DNA of 64,000 bases, taken from Adiantum capillus-veneris. Lineage: Eukaryota > Streptophyta > Polypodiopsida > Polypodiales > Pteridaceae. The notes beneath the pieces are model-generated. The model ran no database searches, was not told the origin of the DNA, and saw only the letters and a program-made list of their open reading frames with translations. How positions within the stretch are numbered: position 1 is the stretch's first letter; each line of letters opens with the position of its first letter. Both the position numbers and the translations under genes were made by a program. The stretch is taken from assembly GCA_014529385.2 (NCBI GenBank), contig CM043969.1, positions 72,070,676-72,134,675 of the forward strand, written 5' to 3'. Shown here piece after piece: positions 20,795 through 32,321 of this stretch.

Positions 20795-21017
20795 GGGCAA
20801 TACACATGCGCAAAGAGCCATCCTTCTTCTGCACTAGAAGCAATTGGGAGCAAAAGGGTGAAGAACTAGGTTGAATCAGCCCTTTTTCTACCAGTTCCTC
20901 TACTTGGCCCATAATCTCTTTTTGTTGAGCCGCACTAACCCTATATAGAGGCCTATTTGGTGGGCTACAACTTGGCACCAAATCTATCGCATGATCCTCA
21001 GGCCTCTCTGACGGCAA
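20795..21017 (-). pseudogene. Gypsy RT N-terminal fragment
   Basis: The minus strand reads NRPLYRVSAAQQKEIMGQVE, LVEKGLIQPSSSPFCSQLLL and VQKKDGSLRMCI. This is the standard start of a Ty3/gypsy reverse transcriptase (PYR...E...Q...L...G.I.PS.SP......V.KKDGS.RMC.D). The Asp/Tyr after RMCI and everything beyond are replaced by unrelated sequence, so the palm with its YxDD box is gone. It would copy element RNA in a complete element and is non-functional here. Confidence 0.8.
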
Positions 21018-21209
21018 CCAAGACGGTAATGAGTCAAAAAAACGATCACTAAATTCTCGTAAAAATGCTAACCTTTATTTAACACAGATAAATTTGACTG
21101 ACAATTATTTGAAACATCACATGCGAAAATCAAGTACGTAGAAAGATGATTCTTAATTACAAAAGAGAAGCTGAAGTAGATATAACAGGGACAGACTCCC
21201 CTTTAAGCT

Positions 21210-21554
21210 TTACATCAAGGATGTGAGTTTTGCCCTATGTTGAAGGCTGATCTTTTTGTTAAAGACATCCTGCACTCCATGTATACGGAACATCACAAGG
21301 ATTCCCAACAGCCCATCACACCCTTCCAGTGGCATGATATAAAATTCCACTGTGTCCACATATGATTGAAAATGCAAACGCAGCTTTCCAATGATACGCG
21401 TAACACGCTCTGAGTGGCCAGGACATCCCTGTCTCAGCTGAATCTCTTCAGCTTTGTTTCCCAACTTGATGGCCAACTCTGGTGAGATAAAGTTTGCTTT
21501 AGCACCTCGATCAAAGAAGATAAGTGTTGCCTGGTCTCTGACTTTACCCCACAC
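21210..21554 (-). pseudogene. Gypsy aspartic protease fragment
   Basis: The minus strand reads ATLIFFDRGAKANFISPELA followed by a stretch ending FYIMPLEGCDGLLGILVM. The first corresponds to the D[ST]GA..NFIS catalytic motif of retrotransposon proteases (here DRGA, with Ser/Thr lost) and the second to the P..G.D.ILG flap/C-terminal motif. In an intact element it would cleave the polyprotein. The catalytic-site change and lack of a continuous frame with RT make it a relic. Confidence 0.7.
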
Positions 21555-21650
21555 AAATCACTAGCATTTGAGTTCGGCCTATGACCCACCATATTTGGCA
21601 CTAACCCGGCCATGGGTTTGGGATTCTTCCCTCTCCTGTCCTCTGAGTAG

Positions 21651-22474
21651 CTAGCCTCCTCCTCTGGGGACAATCTGCAACAAAATGGCTAGGCTACTCG
21701 CATCTAAAGCATTTGTTCTCAGCCATTGAGGCCTTTTTTTCCTCGAGCGACTTGCACATAAAAGGCTTCCTTTTCTTTTTCTTGGCCTGTTCTTCAGACG
21801 TCTCGGCTGAGTCCTTAGCTTTCCCTGTCTTTTCTGACCCCTAGGATGCTTCAAGAGTCACTTTCACAAAGGGGCTCTTTGTTGAAATTTTATTTTATTG
21901 ACCCCTTTCACGTTGCCCTGAAACCCATTGTTCAACAAGGCATGACCCACTAGTGTTGGCAACTGCCATAAGTTGAGTAAGGGTGGCCACTCAGTTCTTT
22001 GTACAATAGTTTTGAAGCCCTTTAGGTAGCTCACAACAATACTTCTCAATCTGCTTTGTCAATGGCACAAACCTATAGGAGGTTACTGAGAGTAACGCTA
22101 TACAGAACCTCCGATCGTACTCCTCTATGCAAGTAGCCGCAGTGAGTTGGTACCAATCCGTCATGACATCGCCTTCAAATTCATTTGACAGCGGTGCAGA
22201 TGCAAGCATTTGCTTTAAGTATACCCATGTGGCAGGTGCTTGTCCTTGCATCAACAGCATCGTCCACCATGTAAGCGCATTGCCTTTCAAGAAAGTGGCA
22301 GCTTTCCTGACCTTGGAGGCTTCTGTAAAATTTCCCCCTTGCATAAGCACTATCAAACTGTTGGAAGAAATTGAGAGCCTCTTTTATCCTCAAAGCCGCT
22401 GAAAGTATCAAACTTAACAATTGCAACACCTTCTTTGTATGCTTTTGGCTTTTCTTGTGCTTCCAAATTATCAT
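21651..22474 (-). pseudogene. Gypsy gag fragment
   Basis: Minus-strand frames carry ASKVRKAATFLKGNALTWW, MTDWYQLTAATCIEEYDRRF and VPLTKQIEKYCCELPKGLQ. These correspond to the retrotransposon gag core (A.FL.G.A..WW ... F......V..Y...F..L). A basic stretch follows at 21651-21854. Frames are shifted at about 21990, 22190 and 22360. Confidence 0.65.
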
Positions 22475-22618
22475 AAGGGAATTGTCTACAACATGGCCAC
22501 TGTGATAGGGATCATCGGCGCCCCTTGGCCATTGACATTCTGAGTCACTAGTGCCATATGTGCCTGCTGGTCGGAAAAACCATCCATACTAAAATTGCCT
22601 TGTGGCACCCCAAGCTGA

Positions 22619-22847
22619 CCATGATTGCACTGAAACCCTTGTTGCATGCCAATGTTACCATACATGGGATTTGGCATCATGCCTTGCATACCCCCAAAGA
22701 CTGTTCCTTGCATATATTGCTGGTTTCCAGGCGCATAACCAGTCATGCTCTGAAACAAAGACCCACCCCAAACTGGCCATGATTGCACTGAAACCCTTGT
22801 TGCATGCCAATGTTACCATACATGGGATTTGGCATCATGCCTTGCAT
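22619..22847. repeat. 71-bp perfect direct repeat (22619-22689 and 22777-22847)
   Basis: The two blocks are identical over 71 bases at a spacing of 158. They lie in the Met/Gly/Gln-rich leader of the minus-strand gypsy gag (22486-22788). The perfect identity suggests a recent local duplication, or replication slippage. Confidence 0.9.
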
Positions 22848-22849
22848 GT

Positions 22850-23250
22850 GCTCCCTGCCCTGTTGAGTCCAACGTTACCCGGAACGGGAACGAGAACGAG
22901 AACGGGAGTGTCCAAAACGGGACGGGAACAGGGAGGAGGGGGGAAGGCCAGAATGGTCAACTATAGTAAGGCTTGAATTACCTCCATTCAGCTTAGTCCC
23001 AAATCAACTCCTAAACAACCCCAAAACTGCCCCACAAATCAGCCCCAAAACGTGCCCTCAAACAGCCCCGAAACGTGTCCCCAAATGCATACTTTTGCCC
23101 ATTCTGCCCCACATTTTGCCGTTCCAGAACACCGTTCCGGTTACACTCCGTTCCGGAACAACGTTTCGTTCTCGATTCCATTTGGGAGCAGGACTCGTTC
23201 GGAACGACGTTTCGGAACATTTGGGCTGCTTTCCGCCCATTCCATGTTAC
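22850..23250. other. GAACG/CCCCAAAAC-rich insertion-like segment
   Basis: The left edge (22874-22926) has repeated GGAACG/GAGAACG units. The middle (23010-23090) repeats CCCCAAAAC-type units. The right part (23110-23215) is full of CGTTCCGG and CGTTCGGAACG in the opposite sense. The roughly mirrored composition could be a small inverted-repeat element inserted in the gypsy leader, but I could not define exact termini or a target duplication. Confidence 0.35.
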
Positions 23251-23932
23251 TCTGGCTGGGACACATAAGGGACCTGAGCTTGAGCCTCAACGGACTCTCC
23301 TACATGAGAGAATTTCCTTGTTTGCTGTGGCATTGGTGGCGCTTGCAGAAATTCCATAAACCTAGGATTCTGCACCAACCGAGTAAACACAATCACAGCA
23401 ACAACCAACTGTGTCCCGAATGCATCCTCTTCTACTTGTCCCAGTCATAAACCCCTGGACTTGTGGAGCATTCACATCAACAAAAGGTACAAACATGGGT
23501 GGCCGAGAACTTTCACCACACTCGAACACTGGAGGAGGAACTGCCTTTCTATCCTGTAAAGAGTAAGCCTCTTCCCTGGTGTCACTCGTCCTATGATTCT
23601 ATCTAGGGGACCAATGTTAAAAAAAAACCAGGGTCTAGTATTTTAACCGGCTTAAATTATAAAATCCTTGTTAGATTTTGAGCTTGCGTTTAAGAAAACC
23701 GGCAAATTTACACAAGTTTTAGTGTAATTACCGGCAAAAGCTTCAAATTTTGACCTGAAAACCGAGAGAATTCAAGTTTCCCCTTATTTTGATCGATTAG
23801 GAAAAATGTATTTTACTAGCCCTGCTAGGGACGGAATCATGAAACAGGCCCGTAGCACGCTACCCACACAATTGTACATATAGATGAAAAGCTTTCAAGT
23901 GGGGCATCACGTTTCTGTATTCAAAGGGGGCT

Positions 23933-25345
23933 ACTCACACACACAAGAGTTCACTTAATGAAGGAGAAGCAGCCTCCCTCTCAAAATTGGGTGCCTCCTC
24001 TTCATGTGAGTCCGGCAAGATGATCTGGGGCCACCATGTGTCCACTTTGCCTCTTTTAAGTTAATTTCCTGGTACCCACCAACTTATAAGCACCACGTGG
24101 CGCCTAAATGACTTTGAACTGAGCCTAGACATACTTTTACTGCTCAGATTTCAGTGCCGACTTGCCCGACCATCCTCGTGGTGACTTGCCCTTCACTGAC
24201 GCGGGTGAACACACTCGCCATACAATGTCCGGCCATTTGCGACTTCAAAAGAGGATCCCAAAAATTAAATAAAAATAACCAAAAAGAAACCAACAACTAA
24301 GGTTGGTGGTTGACATAGCATCGTGACATGGCCCTAACTCCCTGCATGATGGCTATGCCAGCTAGCACTATTAAAGGCTCTTGGAATCCCGACACATCGT
24401 GGAGTGCATGACCACAGGGAGTCCGCCACCTTGAAGTATTCCCATGTGGCCCTCATTCCCCCAATGGTGGTTGTTTTTTACTTTTCTTTTTTGTATTTTT
24501 TCTAAGAGTGTTTATGCAGTTCCTAACCTGCTCCAGTGTAAACGTGCCAATGACCTCATTTTTTAATTGCAATGTAGCTTCCTCCCAATCTTTCGATCAC
24601 AAATTGCCTTTGTTTACATGAGACCATCGCTCTTCGTAGTATTTCAACAAGGTCAATGTTCTCATCCCACACTGGTACCGCCACATGAGGGCGTTTAGCC
24701 CGACTCACTCGAAGAGGTCACGGGAGGATGCAATTGAATAGGAGAGGTGTTGTGGACAGAAGAGAAGGCATAACACTCATTGTAGGCACGGTCGGAGGTG
24801 CCCCCATGCGAAGAGGCCAGAAGTCTTGGAAATCATTGAAATAAATGTTGTAGGTAGGGGCCTCAGACATATGAAGGAAACACCCGGAGCGACACTAGGC
24901 TTGAGTGGGATGGTGGAGTGACTCAATCCTATGTTCTCAATTGACTGACCCTCAGTCAATGTGCCCCCAACCACCCTGTTAAAGCAACTGCATAAAACCT
25001 AGGTCTTTGCCAGTGTTCGGGAAAAGTATGCCTCAGCTTAGCCTTGAGCCGGTTGCAAAATCAAAGTAGCCGGTTGAGGGGAGGGCAAGAAGGAGAAAAT
25101 TCCGCTTAAAATACATGAAAAATAGTGTAATTTGCAAAAATAATGGCTAGTATTGTAAATTTCCGGTCTTGGAGGGATTTTTGTATGTTTGTAAAAATGA
25201 ATTTTCCCGAACACTGGTCTTCGCTCAATTGTGTCTCGAAAACTGTTCTGTGACTACCTAACCCATATCCATCGCTCAAAATATATAAACTTAACAAGAA
25301 ACTTCTAATCAGATGGTTCATCCTCATGGGGTCACTTCAATGATC
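23933..25345. other. Noncoding; nothing recognisable
   Basis: No conserved domain is seen on either strand. The segment follows the gypsy derivative and may hold the rest of its LTR up to about 24260. Confidence 0.4.
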
Positions 25346-25435
25346 AGATAAAAAACCCTGCAGCAAAACTCAACTCCACTGAAAACACATGCATCATTGA
25401 TTGAAAACAACAGAGCCGATTGAGGATAAAGTAAT

Positions 25436-25479
<44 letters not shown>

Positions 25480-25600
25480 GGGGGGAGAAATCAGATTAAA
25501 AACCCTGCATCAAAACTAAACTCGACTGAAAACACATGCATCATTGATTAAAAACAATAGAGGCGTTTGAGGAAAAAGCAATAGCTAGTTAGCGAGTGTG
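25346..25600. repeat. Tandem duplication (~147 bp period) with (GT)n
   Basis: Copy 1 (25346-25440) and copy 2 (25493-25600) share AAAACACATGCATCATTGATT and an AAACCCTGCA block. A (GT)n tract at 25439-25476 ends copy 1, and a short decayed GTGTGTGT ends copy 2. Confidence 0.8.
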
Positions 25601-25799
25601 TGTTTGTTTGGGGGTACCTCGATGCAGCTTGAACAGTCGAAAGCACTGAATGGAGAAGGCTTCACGAACTTGGAATCAGCAGTGCAAGATTATGGAGGGC
25701 ATACGAAAAACCGAGAAGCAGGGAGTTGAAGTAGGCCGTTGCGCAGCTGCAGCCAAGCAGATTGCGTGCTCCATGTCATTGGCCAGCCAAATATGGCTT

Positions 25800-25809
<10 letters not shown>

Positions 25810-25842
<33 letters not shown>
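25810..25842. repeat. Poly-G tract, 33 bases
   Basis: An uninterrupted G run preceded by a T run. Such tracts can form G-quadruplexes and often mark assembly or polymerase slippage. Confidence 0.95.
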
Positions 25843-25948
25843 CGGTTCTTGCTTTTTGTGTTGTTAATTAAATGAAACTTTTGTCATGGGATCCACGGTG
25901 AAGAACTACGAGCCGGAATCACGAGAGTTGTAGCGTCGTCTGATTTTT

Positions 25949-26149
25949 AGAAGTAAACAAGGACAAAATTAGTAAACTAGGACAGGAAAGAGTGGACATT
26001 CGAGTTTATTTCTAAATCTTATGTTTGCCTTTGAAATGACATGATGCACAGAAGTAAACAAGGACAAAATTAGTAAACTAGGACAGGAAAGAGTGGACAT
26101 TCGAGTTTATTTATAAATCTTATGTTTGCCTTTGAAATGACATGATGCA
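25949..26149. repeat. 101-bp tandem duplication
   Basis: 25949-26049 and 26050-26149 are head-to-tail copies with one visible substitution (TTTATTTCTAA against TTTATTTATAA). Confidence 0.95.
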
Positions 26150-26530
26150 CGCGAACGACCTAGTTAACCAAATGAGGAGGAGGTTTCGGGTTCAAAACGC
26201 TTGGCGAAAAACAAGGGCGCGTTTTTTTTGGACTGCACATTCGCCTCGAGATTCCCATCGGGGACGAACACCATAGATCCCACCCCTCAAACCCCATGTT
26301 AGATAGTGCGAGGGGGGGTGGGGGGGGAGGGGGGGGGCTCAACACTATTCGATACGGGGTCTTAAATGTCCCAAGGTGGTGGGATCGACAGTAGAGGGTG
26401 AAGCGTATGAATCTCAAGGCACGAGAAGTGTGCAAAAAAAAGTCAATGTGCGCCAAGATTTGAAATTTGAACCCAGCACTTCGACATTAGGGCTCACCAC
26501 GCAGGTGCGTGTGGGTTGTTGAAACCCATG
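26150..26530. other. Possible SINE-like sequence and G-rich run
   Basis: At about 26160-26200 a CTAGTTAACCAAATG (A-box-like) is followed by CGGGTTCAAAACG (B-box-like), the order of an internal RNA polymerase III promoter. A G-rich run lies at 26312-26337. No known SINE family is assigned. Confidence 0.3.
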
Positions 26531-26540
26531 TGAGTCCATA

Positions 26541-26640
26541 TCTATACTATATATAATGGAGCTTAAAATTTCAAGGAAAGAGAGGGCATCCACGTGTCAC
26601 TCATTGGTTCTATCTATACTATATACTAGTATATGACCCG
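26541..26640 (+). mobile_element. Helitron-like 5' termini (two)
   Basis: TCTATACTATATA occurs at 26541 and 26613. The second is followed by GACCCGTGCGCTGC. Plant Helitrons commonly start TCTATACTA and carry CCCGTGC-type palindromic sequence near their ends. The CCACGTGTCA block at about 26590 is also common near Helitron ends. No RepHel protein or matched 3' CTRR hairpin was found. Confidence 0.35.
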
Positions 26641-28041
26641 TGCGCTGCTTCAGCCAAGAAATATCGCTTCTATTCTTGTAGGAATATCTTCTCTTCTAAG
26701 TGAAACATTATCAATACTCTTTTCCTACATGTATATTCTATTGCATTTCTAAAAGTAATGCACTACACAACCTCTTGAAGATTCTAACAAACATGAATAT
26801 ATGTAAGATTCTACAAAGCATTCTTTGATACCAAGCTTGGGAGCTTCTCATAGACATTGTTTTTCATGAGGTGCTAGCCCTTGTTCAAAAAACTTAGGAG
26901 TGCTCTACTTCTATTGTGAGAGAGAGAGAGAGAGTAAGAAAAAGAGAGAGAGTCACCTCCTTCTGGTGTATCTTGGTTTAGCTATGCTATCAACGTGGAT
27001 TATACAGATTAGGTAAGTTAGCATGGTGTGAAGAGATGAAGCCGTCTAAAATCAATGTTAAAATAAAGCTTTTTTGAAAATGGAGTGGGTTCTAGAATTG
27101 GTTTCAACAATAAGAACACAATTGAATTCAATGTCTCTACTCCACTCTCTTACTTACTTCTATCATTGCTTCTTCCTTATGAGCAAGACATGGTAAAAAT
27201 GTACATCATAAATTTCTATATGGCAAGAAGACCATCTTTCCCTTGGTCTTCCTAGAGTTGACAAACGTGCTACCAAATCGAGAAGTATAAACTGGGTAAG
27301 CTGGCAAGTTTTTAAAGATGAAGACCCATAATTACTACAATGCGTAATCATAAAACTTTTCATGTCTAAGAGTAGAGTTGTGAAAATATAAGGGCTCATA
27401 GTTCCAATGTACCAGAAAAGCTTCAAGTACAAAAAGAGATGAGCTAACGTTTTTTTAATATTAAGAATGTGATTACATCAATGCTTCTCTCTGTATGCTT
27501 CTCTTGGATCTTTATCTATGTTCACAAGCATGGTAATGGTTTACGTCATCACCTAATTACAACAATATATAAGCGGCTTAGTATGATAAGGTGCACTATA
27601 TTTGTTCATGTACACTTTCACATCATTTGCATCTTAAAATGTGATAAAAATGAAAGCAAAGTAAGGTTGCTCAATTGTTTATTTTTGTAGGAGTTCTGGG
27701 CATTATGCTAAAGTGAAGAACGTGGTGTAAAATTGAGGTTGTGACTAAAATCATGCATACCATTGATCTCTATCTGTCCTCTAATTACAAAAGCATATTC
27801 CTCTTTGAGAGAGAAGATTGTATTCAACCAGCTTGAGCCTATTTCCTTGCGCACAATCTATACTATACCCACCATTTGGTATAATTGTTGCTTTGTGAAA
27901 TGTGTGGTTGGACATTGAGGCAATGTAGGACGCCTCCTTTTGTGTACACATTAGGTTCCTTGAAAATTTGAGAATATGAGTATAATACCCTACTTGAGTA
28001 CACACACACACACACACACATATGTGTATTTGTGTGTTTCT
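26641..28041. other. Noncoding AT-rich, with weak repeats and (CA)n
   Basis: Stretches near 27130-27200 and 27470-27550 resemble each other loosely (CATGGTAA, TACRTCAT blocks). A (CA)n run lies at 28000-28020. No gene is recognised. Confidence 0.45.
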
Positions 28042-30417
28042 ATGTGTGTGTGTAGCTGTTTAAATCTTAACTAATAAGACATAATTGAATTTTTACATTC
28101 AAAAGACAGCTCGCCGAGGAATAATGAACTGATATGTACAAAAATAACTCAGTATTATAATTATTTAGGTACAATGATTGTAGGAAAGAGATCCTCTTTC
28201 AGTAAGACTAGTAGTAAAAGAACTTCCTCGTTCCTTAGTGAGTATTTCATTACAAAAAGGTTGCTTGCCAAAGAAAAGAAAGCCATCCAAGATAAGATAG
28301 AGTCCTTACCTGCATCCATCCAAACAAGACAACAATTCTGTTAGCCTTGCATGTGTTTTACAGGTATCAATGGAACATATCAATTGTTATCCAGGTCCAT
28401 CTTATAAGTTTTAATTACTTTAGACAAGCTAGTTTATTCATTAGAACTGGTATGTTAGCGGTCTTTCTTATTACTTTACAGTCTATCTTCTAAATGGTGA
28501 AGTACATCAAAAGTCAAACTATTTCAAGAGCCATAGCTCAGTAGCTATGCTTAAGACAAAAAAGCAACCATATACTTACCTTCAAATTCAGTAAACCCAT
28601 GGTATCAAAAAGTACTTCTTTAGACAAAGAGATGTGAAATCCGACTACTTTTTGTCAACCAAAGGTATCATATGAGGGTGATGACTACCTCGTTTTTTAT
28701 AACCAATAAGACACCAGTGTAACCAGTCAACAGAGTAGCAAGACTCCCTTTTTTTTAAAGTGGAACCTCATTTTTTAAGAGCAATAGCTTGGAAGCTATA
28801 CCCAAGCCAAAACAAAACCGGCCATATACTTACCTTCATATCCATAAGTCATTAGCGGCTTTTAAGAACAGTAGTGTCCGGCCCTACCCACCATAGCTTT
28901 TTTCCAAAGCCGAAAAAATTAACTGTTGTATACTTACCTTCAAAAAATGACAAGCTATCACGGACTGTAGTGTCCGGCCTGTTTTGAGTATGTTGCTTTA
29001 AAGCTTCAACATTCATGGGTACTTAAAAAACACCCCGTCCCTTTTTCGATATGAGATCCCAATGGTGATAAGCCCAAGTGTGGCAACCAGTTTATCACAA
29101 AAAAAACCAACAATTTTCGAAACCTACTAGTCAAATAGATAACTCTATATCCTAATGAGAGAAAAAACCCAGTTAAACCAGCGACAAAACTAGTCATTAT
29201 GCTGGTTTTTTCCAGGTCCTGCAGCGGCTAGATTCAGAGCCAAGTGACCCATCGGCCATCATCAAATGTTGCCTCCATTTACACAGTCGGGACAAAGAAC
29301 TAGTTCCCGTCTATCAGTATACATATCCAGATGTAGCATATGTTAAGAATGGCCATCAAGCCAACCATCATACAACCATATACATACATACACATTCTGC
29401 CACACATGCACAATTTTTTTTTTATGTAAAGGTGAAGTCCTGTAGTGATTAATTTCAGAGACATTTACACTATACTGTGGCTACCCCCATCTTTTATGCA
29501 AGCTTTTCCTTAAACAAACAACCACAGACCATCATTTTCTATGCACAAGAGATCCAAGGCCAACCATAATGTCTAGGCCTAGCAAAATAACCAGTCAAGC
29601 CCATAACTATAAGAACCTGCAGTGGCTCGTAAACATTTTACAAGAACAACATAGCCGACAGTAAACCACAGAGGCGACCTAACCAGTCCACGGTCAGGAG
29701 CAGCTCTAATATGATGTTCATATCAGCTTATAACAGGCGGGGGTGTATCATTCCTAAGTTTACCATATCAAGCCCCTTGATATAACATCAACAAAAAATT
29801 CCGTTTGCAAACAGTTTGCAAGAATACCATAGCCGTAGTTTTAATTGCACAGTATGCGTGCTTGCAACAAGCATAAGGTAGGACCACCTTCCCTAAATTA
29901 AAACCTTTTAGTGTTTAATCATGCATAAATAATGCAGTAAACCAGCAAAACCCAGCAAGGGTGAGAATAAACACCTGAGTCACCTGCTTGGAGAGCTCCA
30001 TTCTCCTTGGTAGTAAAGCAGACAATAGGTGTTCACAAAATAACTCAACACACCCGCAATGGCTAAGTGAGGGGTAGAGATGCGCCCTCACTTGTTTTTA
30101 TAGTAGGAGGAGGATTGTTTGTCCGTATGTTGTGCCAAGGTAGCGAGAGAGTCAGGCCACACTCCCTCATGAGTGTGTGATAGCATAAAGTTGCATGCCT
30201 ATGGCCATCAATGGAGATCGATAGTCAGGGGGGAAGAAAGCCGCCTTCACTACGCCATGAGAGCAGACTCCATTGAACACGCTAGACTCTCCAGAAGTAC
30301 AGAGCATCATAATACATTCAAGGGCTAAGTCCCCCGGTAGTAGTAAACTTTAGTGATCCATTTTTTAATTGCAAACTCTTAAGTTGACCTAGTCTGGTCC
30401 AGGCAAAAGAGCAACAA

Positions 30418-30449
<32 letters not shown>

Positions 30450-30519
30450 AAATACAACTTATGGCCAGTATACCAGAGTGTGTGTGCGTGCGTGCGTGCG
30501 TGTGTGTGTGTGTGTGTGT
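28042..30519. repeat. Long direct repeat, copy 1, of the RT element
   Basis: This block of about 2.48 kb recurs at 34388-36830 in the same orientation. Over about 190 bases compared by eye, roughly 3% differ. It starts near TGTGTAGCTGTTTAAATC and ends in GAAAATACAACTTATG and a TG-rich microsatellite. Relative to copy 2 it has two extra segments of about 24 bases (near 30100 and 30370) and a poly-G run of 31 (30418-30448). It shows no open frame with a known domain. Inside, TATACTTACCTTCAA recurs three times and TAGTGTCCGGCC twice. Confidence 0.9.
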
Positions 30520-30699
30520 ACCGGCCCTAACCCAGGCACCACACACAATGGGTCGGTAGTAGCCCCATTGTGTATGGGCCTACTACCTTATGAGAGAGAT
30601 GAGACTCTCTTTTTGAAACAATAGTCCAGGCCAGTTATGCTGAATGAGGGCTTGTAATGGTGTTCCGGATCTGATTATGGTTAAATCCGTTCTGACATT
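30520..30699. other. Spacer between direct repeat 1 and RT end
   Basis: A short noncoding stretch. A Helitron-like terminus on the minus strand (TATCTATACTAGTT at about 30707-30720) overlaps the end of the RT frame. Confidence 0.4.
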
Positions 30700-32321
30700 A
30701 TTTTTTAACTAGTATAGATATCTCTTCCCAGGCCAAAGAGGGGGTAGATGAGGAGTAGCAAATTAAGTAAAGAAGGCCAATATAAGAGCAAATAGAGGCT
30801 TTGTATGGCCTATTGCTATTCCTTTTAATGAATTCTATGTGAGGAAGCTTAAGAAGATCCTTTCTCCAGATAAATCTAAGGTTATATCCACCTGTAGATG
30901 GGGAGTGAAGGGTTATTGAAAGGTTAAGAAATTGGGTTGATTTGCAAAAGTTCTCAACACCAATCGAATTATCTGGGAGAGAAGTAGGCTCAATTTTTAA
31001 GGCAATGGGGATAGATTAGATCAATCTCTTTAGAGAACATTCTGTTGTTAACACTAAGTAGGTCATCCATATATCTAAAAGTATGATTGAATAATGGAAG
31101 TATTTTATGGTTGGTTTCCATGTTCTTAAGACACCATTTGTATTCGAAAAAATCCAAGTAAATGTTGCACATAAGTGGTGAGCAAGAGAAGCCCATAGGG
31201 ATGCCAAGGCATTGGTTAAAGAAGCAGCCGCCTGCAATAACAGTGCAGTTATTCAACAGCCAAAAAATATAGGAGCAGAGCTTTGTTTCATTGAAGTGTA
31301 GAGGGTGTATGGAGTGAGATTCTTGAATCCATATGGGTTTCTTGGATAGAGAGATAAAACGATACTTTCTCTTTTTAGCATTGGTAAAGGCTAAATTAAT
31401 AACCTTAGCTAAAACAATGTTAAGGCCGAGATCTCCACTTAGTGAAATGTTTTCATAGCATTGTGTAATGTCAATTGTAAAGATGTGGAAGATATGTTGA
31501 GGAAGGTTAAGTGTGACTTCTGTGGCGTTTTTTGTTAACCAAAAGGGATTGTATTGGATATTTAGGAAATCCTTGCATATTCTCTGCTTCTCTGCACAAA
31601 TGAGTTCAAATTCTTGTGAGAATAATATCAAGGCAAAGAGTAATATCTTTGGTGATATCTGTGAAGATACAGTTAGAGGCATCAGATATCCATCTGAATT
31701 TATGTTTGTGGAATTTATATGTGGGAAATAGTACTGGTAACCTGGTGTTACTAAGAGAGTAACCAAGCTGTCCTAGATGTTTAGAGATCTTGTTAGAGAT
31801 ATCTTGTGGTGTATTGTTAGTATGACAAAATTCTTTACCTGATACTTGATCCCGAGCTGCTTTCCAAGCAAGGTATTTGCACATAATAGTAGGATAGTTG
31901 GCGCTTTTGTCTAGCCCGACCACAAGCCATTTATTTGAGATTAGTTGAAAATCAAGAGCTAGTTGAGGTGCAAGCCAAGAGCTATCAGAAGAAAGCCACT
32001 TCCTAGGAAGTAGAGAAATTTTATGAAGGAAGTCTTTCTTCACTAATTCCTTTAAGTCCGGTAGGACTGTCATCTCCAGTCGGAGAGCACTGACAAGGTC
32101 AGTGAGGCAGCTAAGTAAAGCTGATAGGGCAAGGTAAGGGTTTTTTGGATAGTTAGGTATGTGATTGAGCCCTTTGGCCAGTAACTTACGTATTGTGACA
32201 TTATCGACAATGCTAAGGTCCTGAGTACAGACATGGTTACCAAATCCTTCAAAATTCTTGCAGAATGAGGTAAATTGAATGCATGTACATTAAGGGATTG
32301 TTTCTTGTCTAAGAAAGTCAT
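30700..32321 (-). pseudogene. Reverse transcriptase, non-LTR/non-gypsy type, frameshifted
   Basis: Minus-strand segments in order are: fingers (32073-31606: GYSLSNTRLPVLFPTYKFHK, then FRWISDASNC); motif A (TIDITQCYENISL); motif B (LGIPMGFSCSPLMCNIYLD); motif C (HTFRYMDDLLSVNN); and after a frameshift near 30998 a thumb-like end (FIKRNSNRPYKAS). Another frameshift lies near 31610-31640. The order K.HK...R.I, D..TQCY.NI, GIPMG..CSP, YMDD and SNRP matches a family of RTs known from green algae and some animals and resembles Penelope-like RTs. Catalytic Asp residues (motif A D, motif C DD) are intact. No GIY-YIG endonuclease was found. Confidence 0.75.

Larger units (their letters stand above)
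20688..23932 (-). mobile_element. Ty3/gypsy deletion derivative
   Basis: Reading from high to low coordinates there is a candidate 5' LTR piece (23866-23932), a Met/Gly/Gln-rich leader (22486-22788), gag (21651-22474), an aspartic protease (21210-21554) and the first part of RT (20795-21017). The RT breaks off right after the RMCI motif and is followed within about 45 bases by LTR-like sequence at 20688-20752. That piece matches 23866-23932 (shared TTTGAATACAGAAACGTGAT and GCTTTTCAT blocks). All of RT's palm, RNase H and integrase are missing. Confidence 0.65.

Noticed and set aside
21991-22474. Separate small host genes on the minus strand
   Set aside because: Their wording is gypsy gag in successive frames, so they are one decayed element domain.
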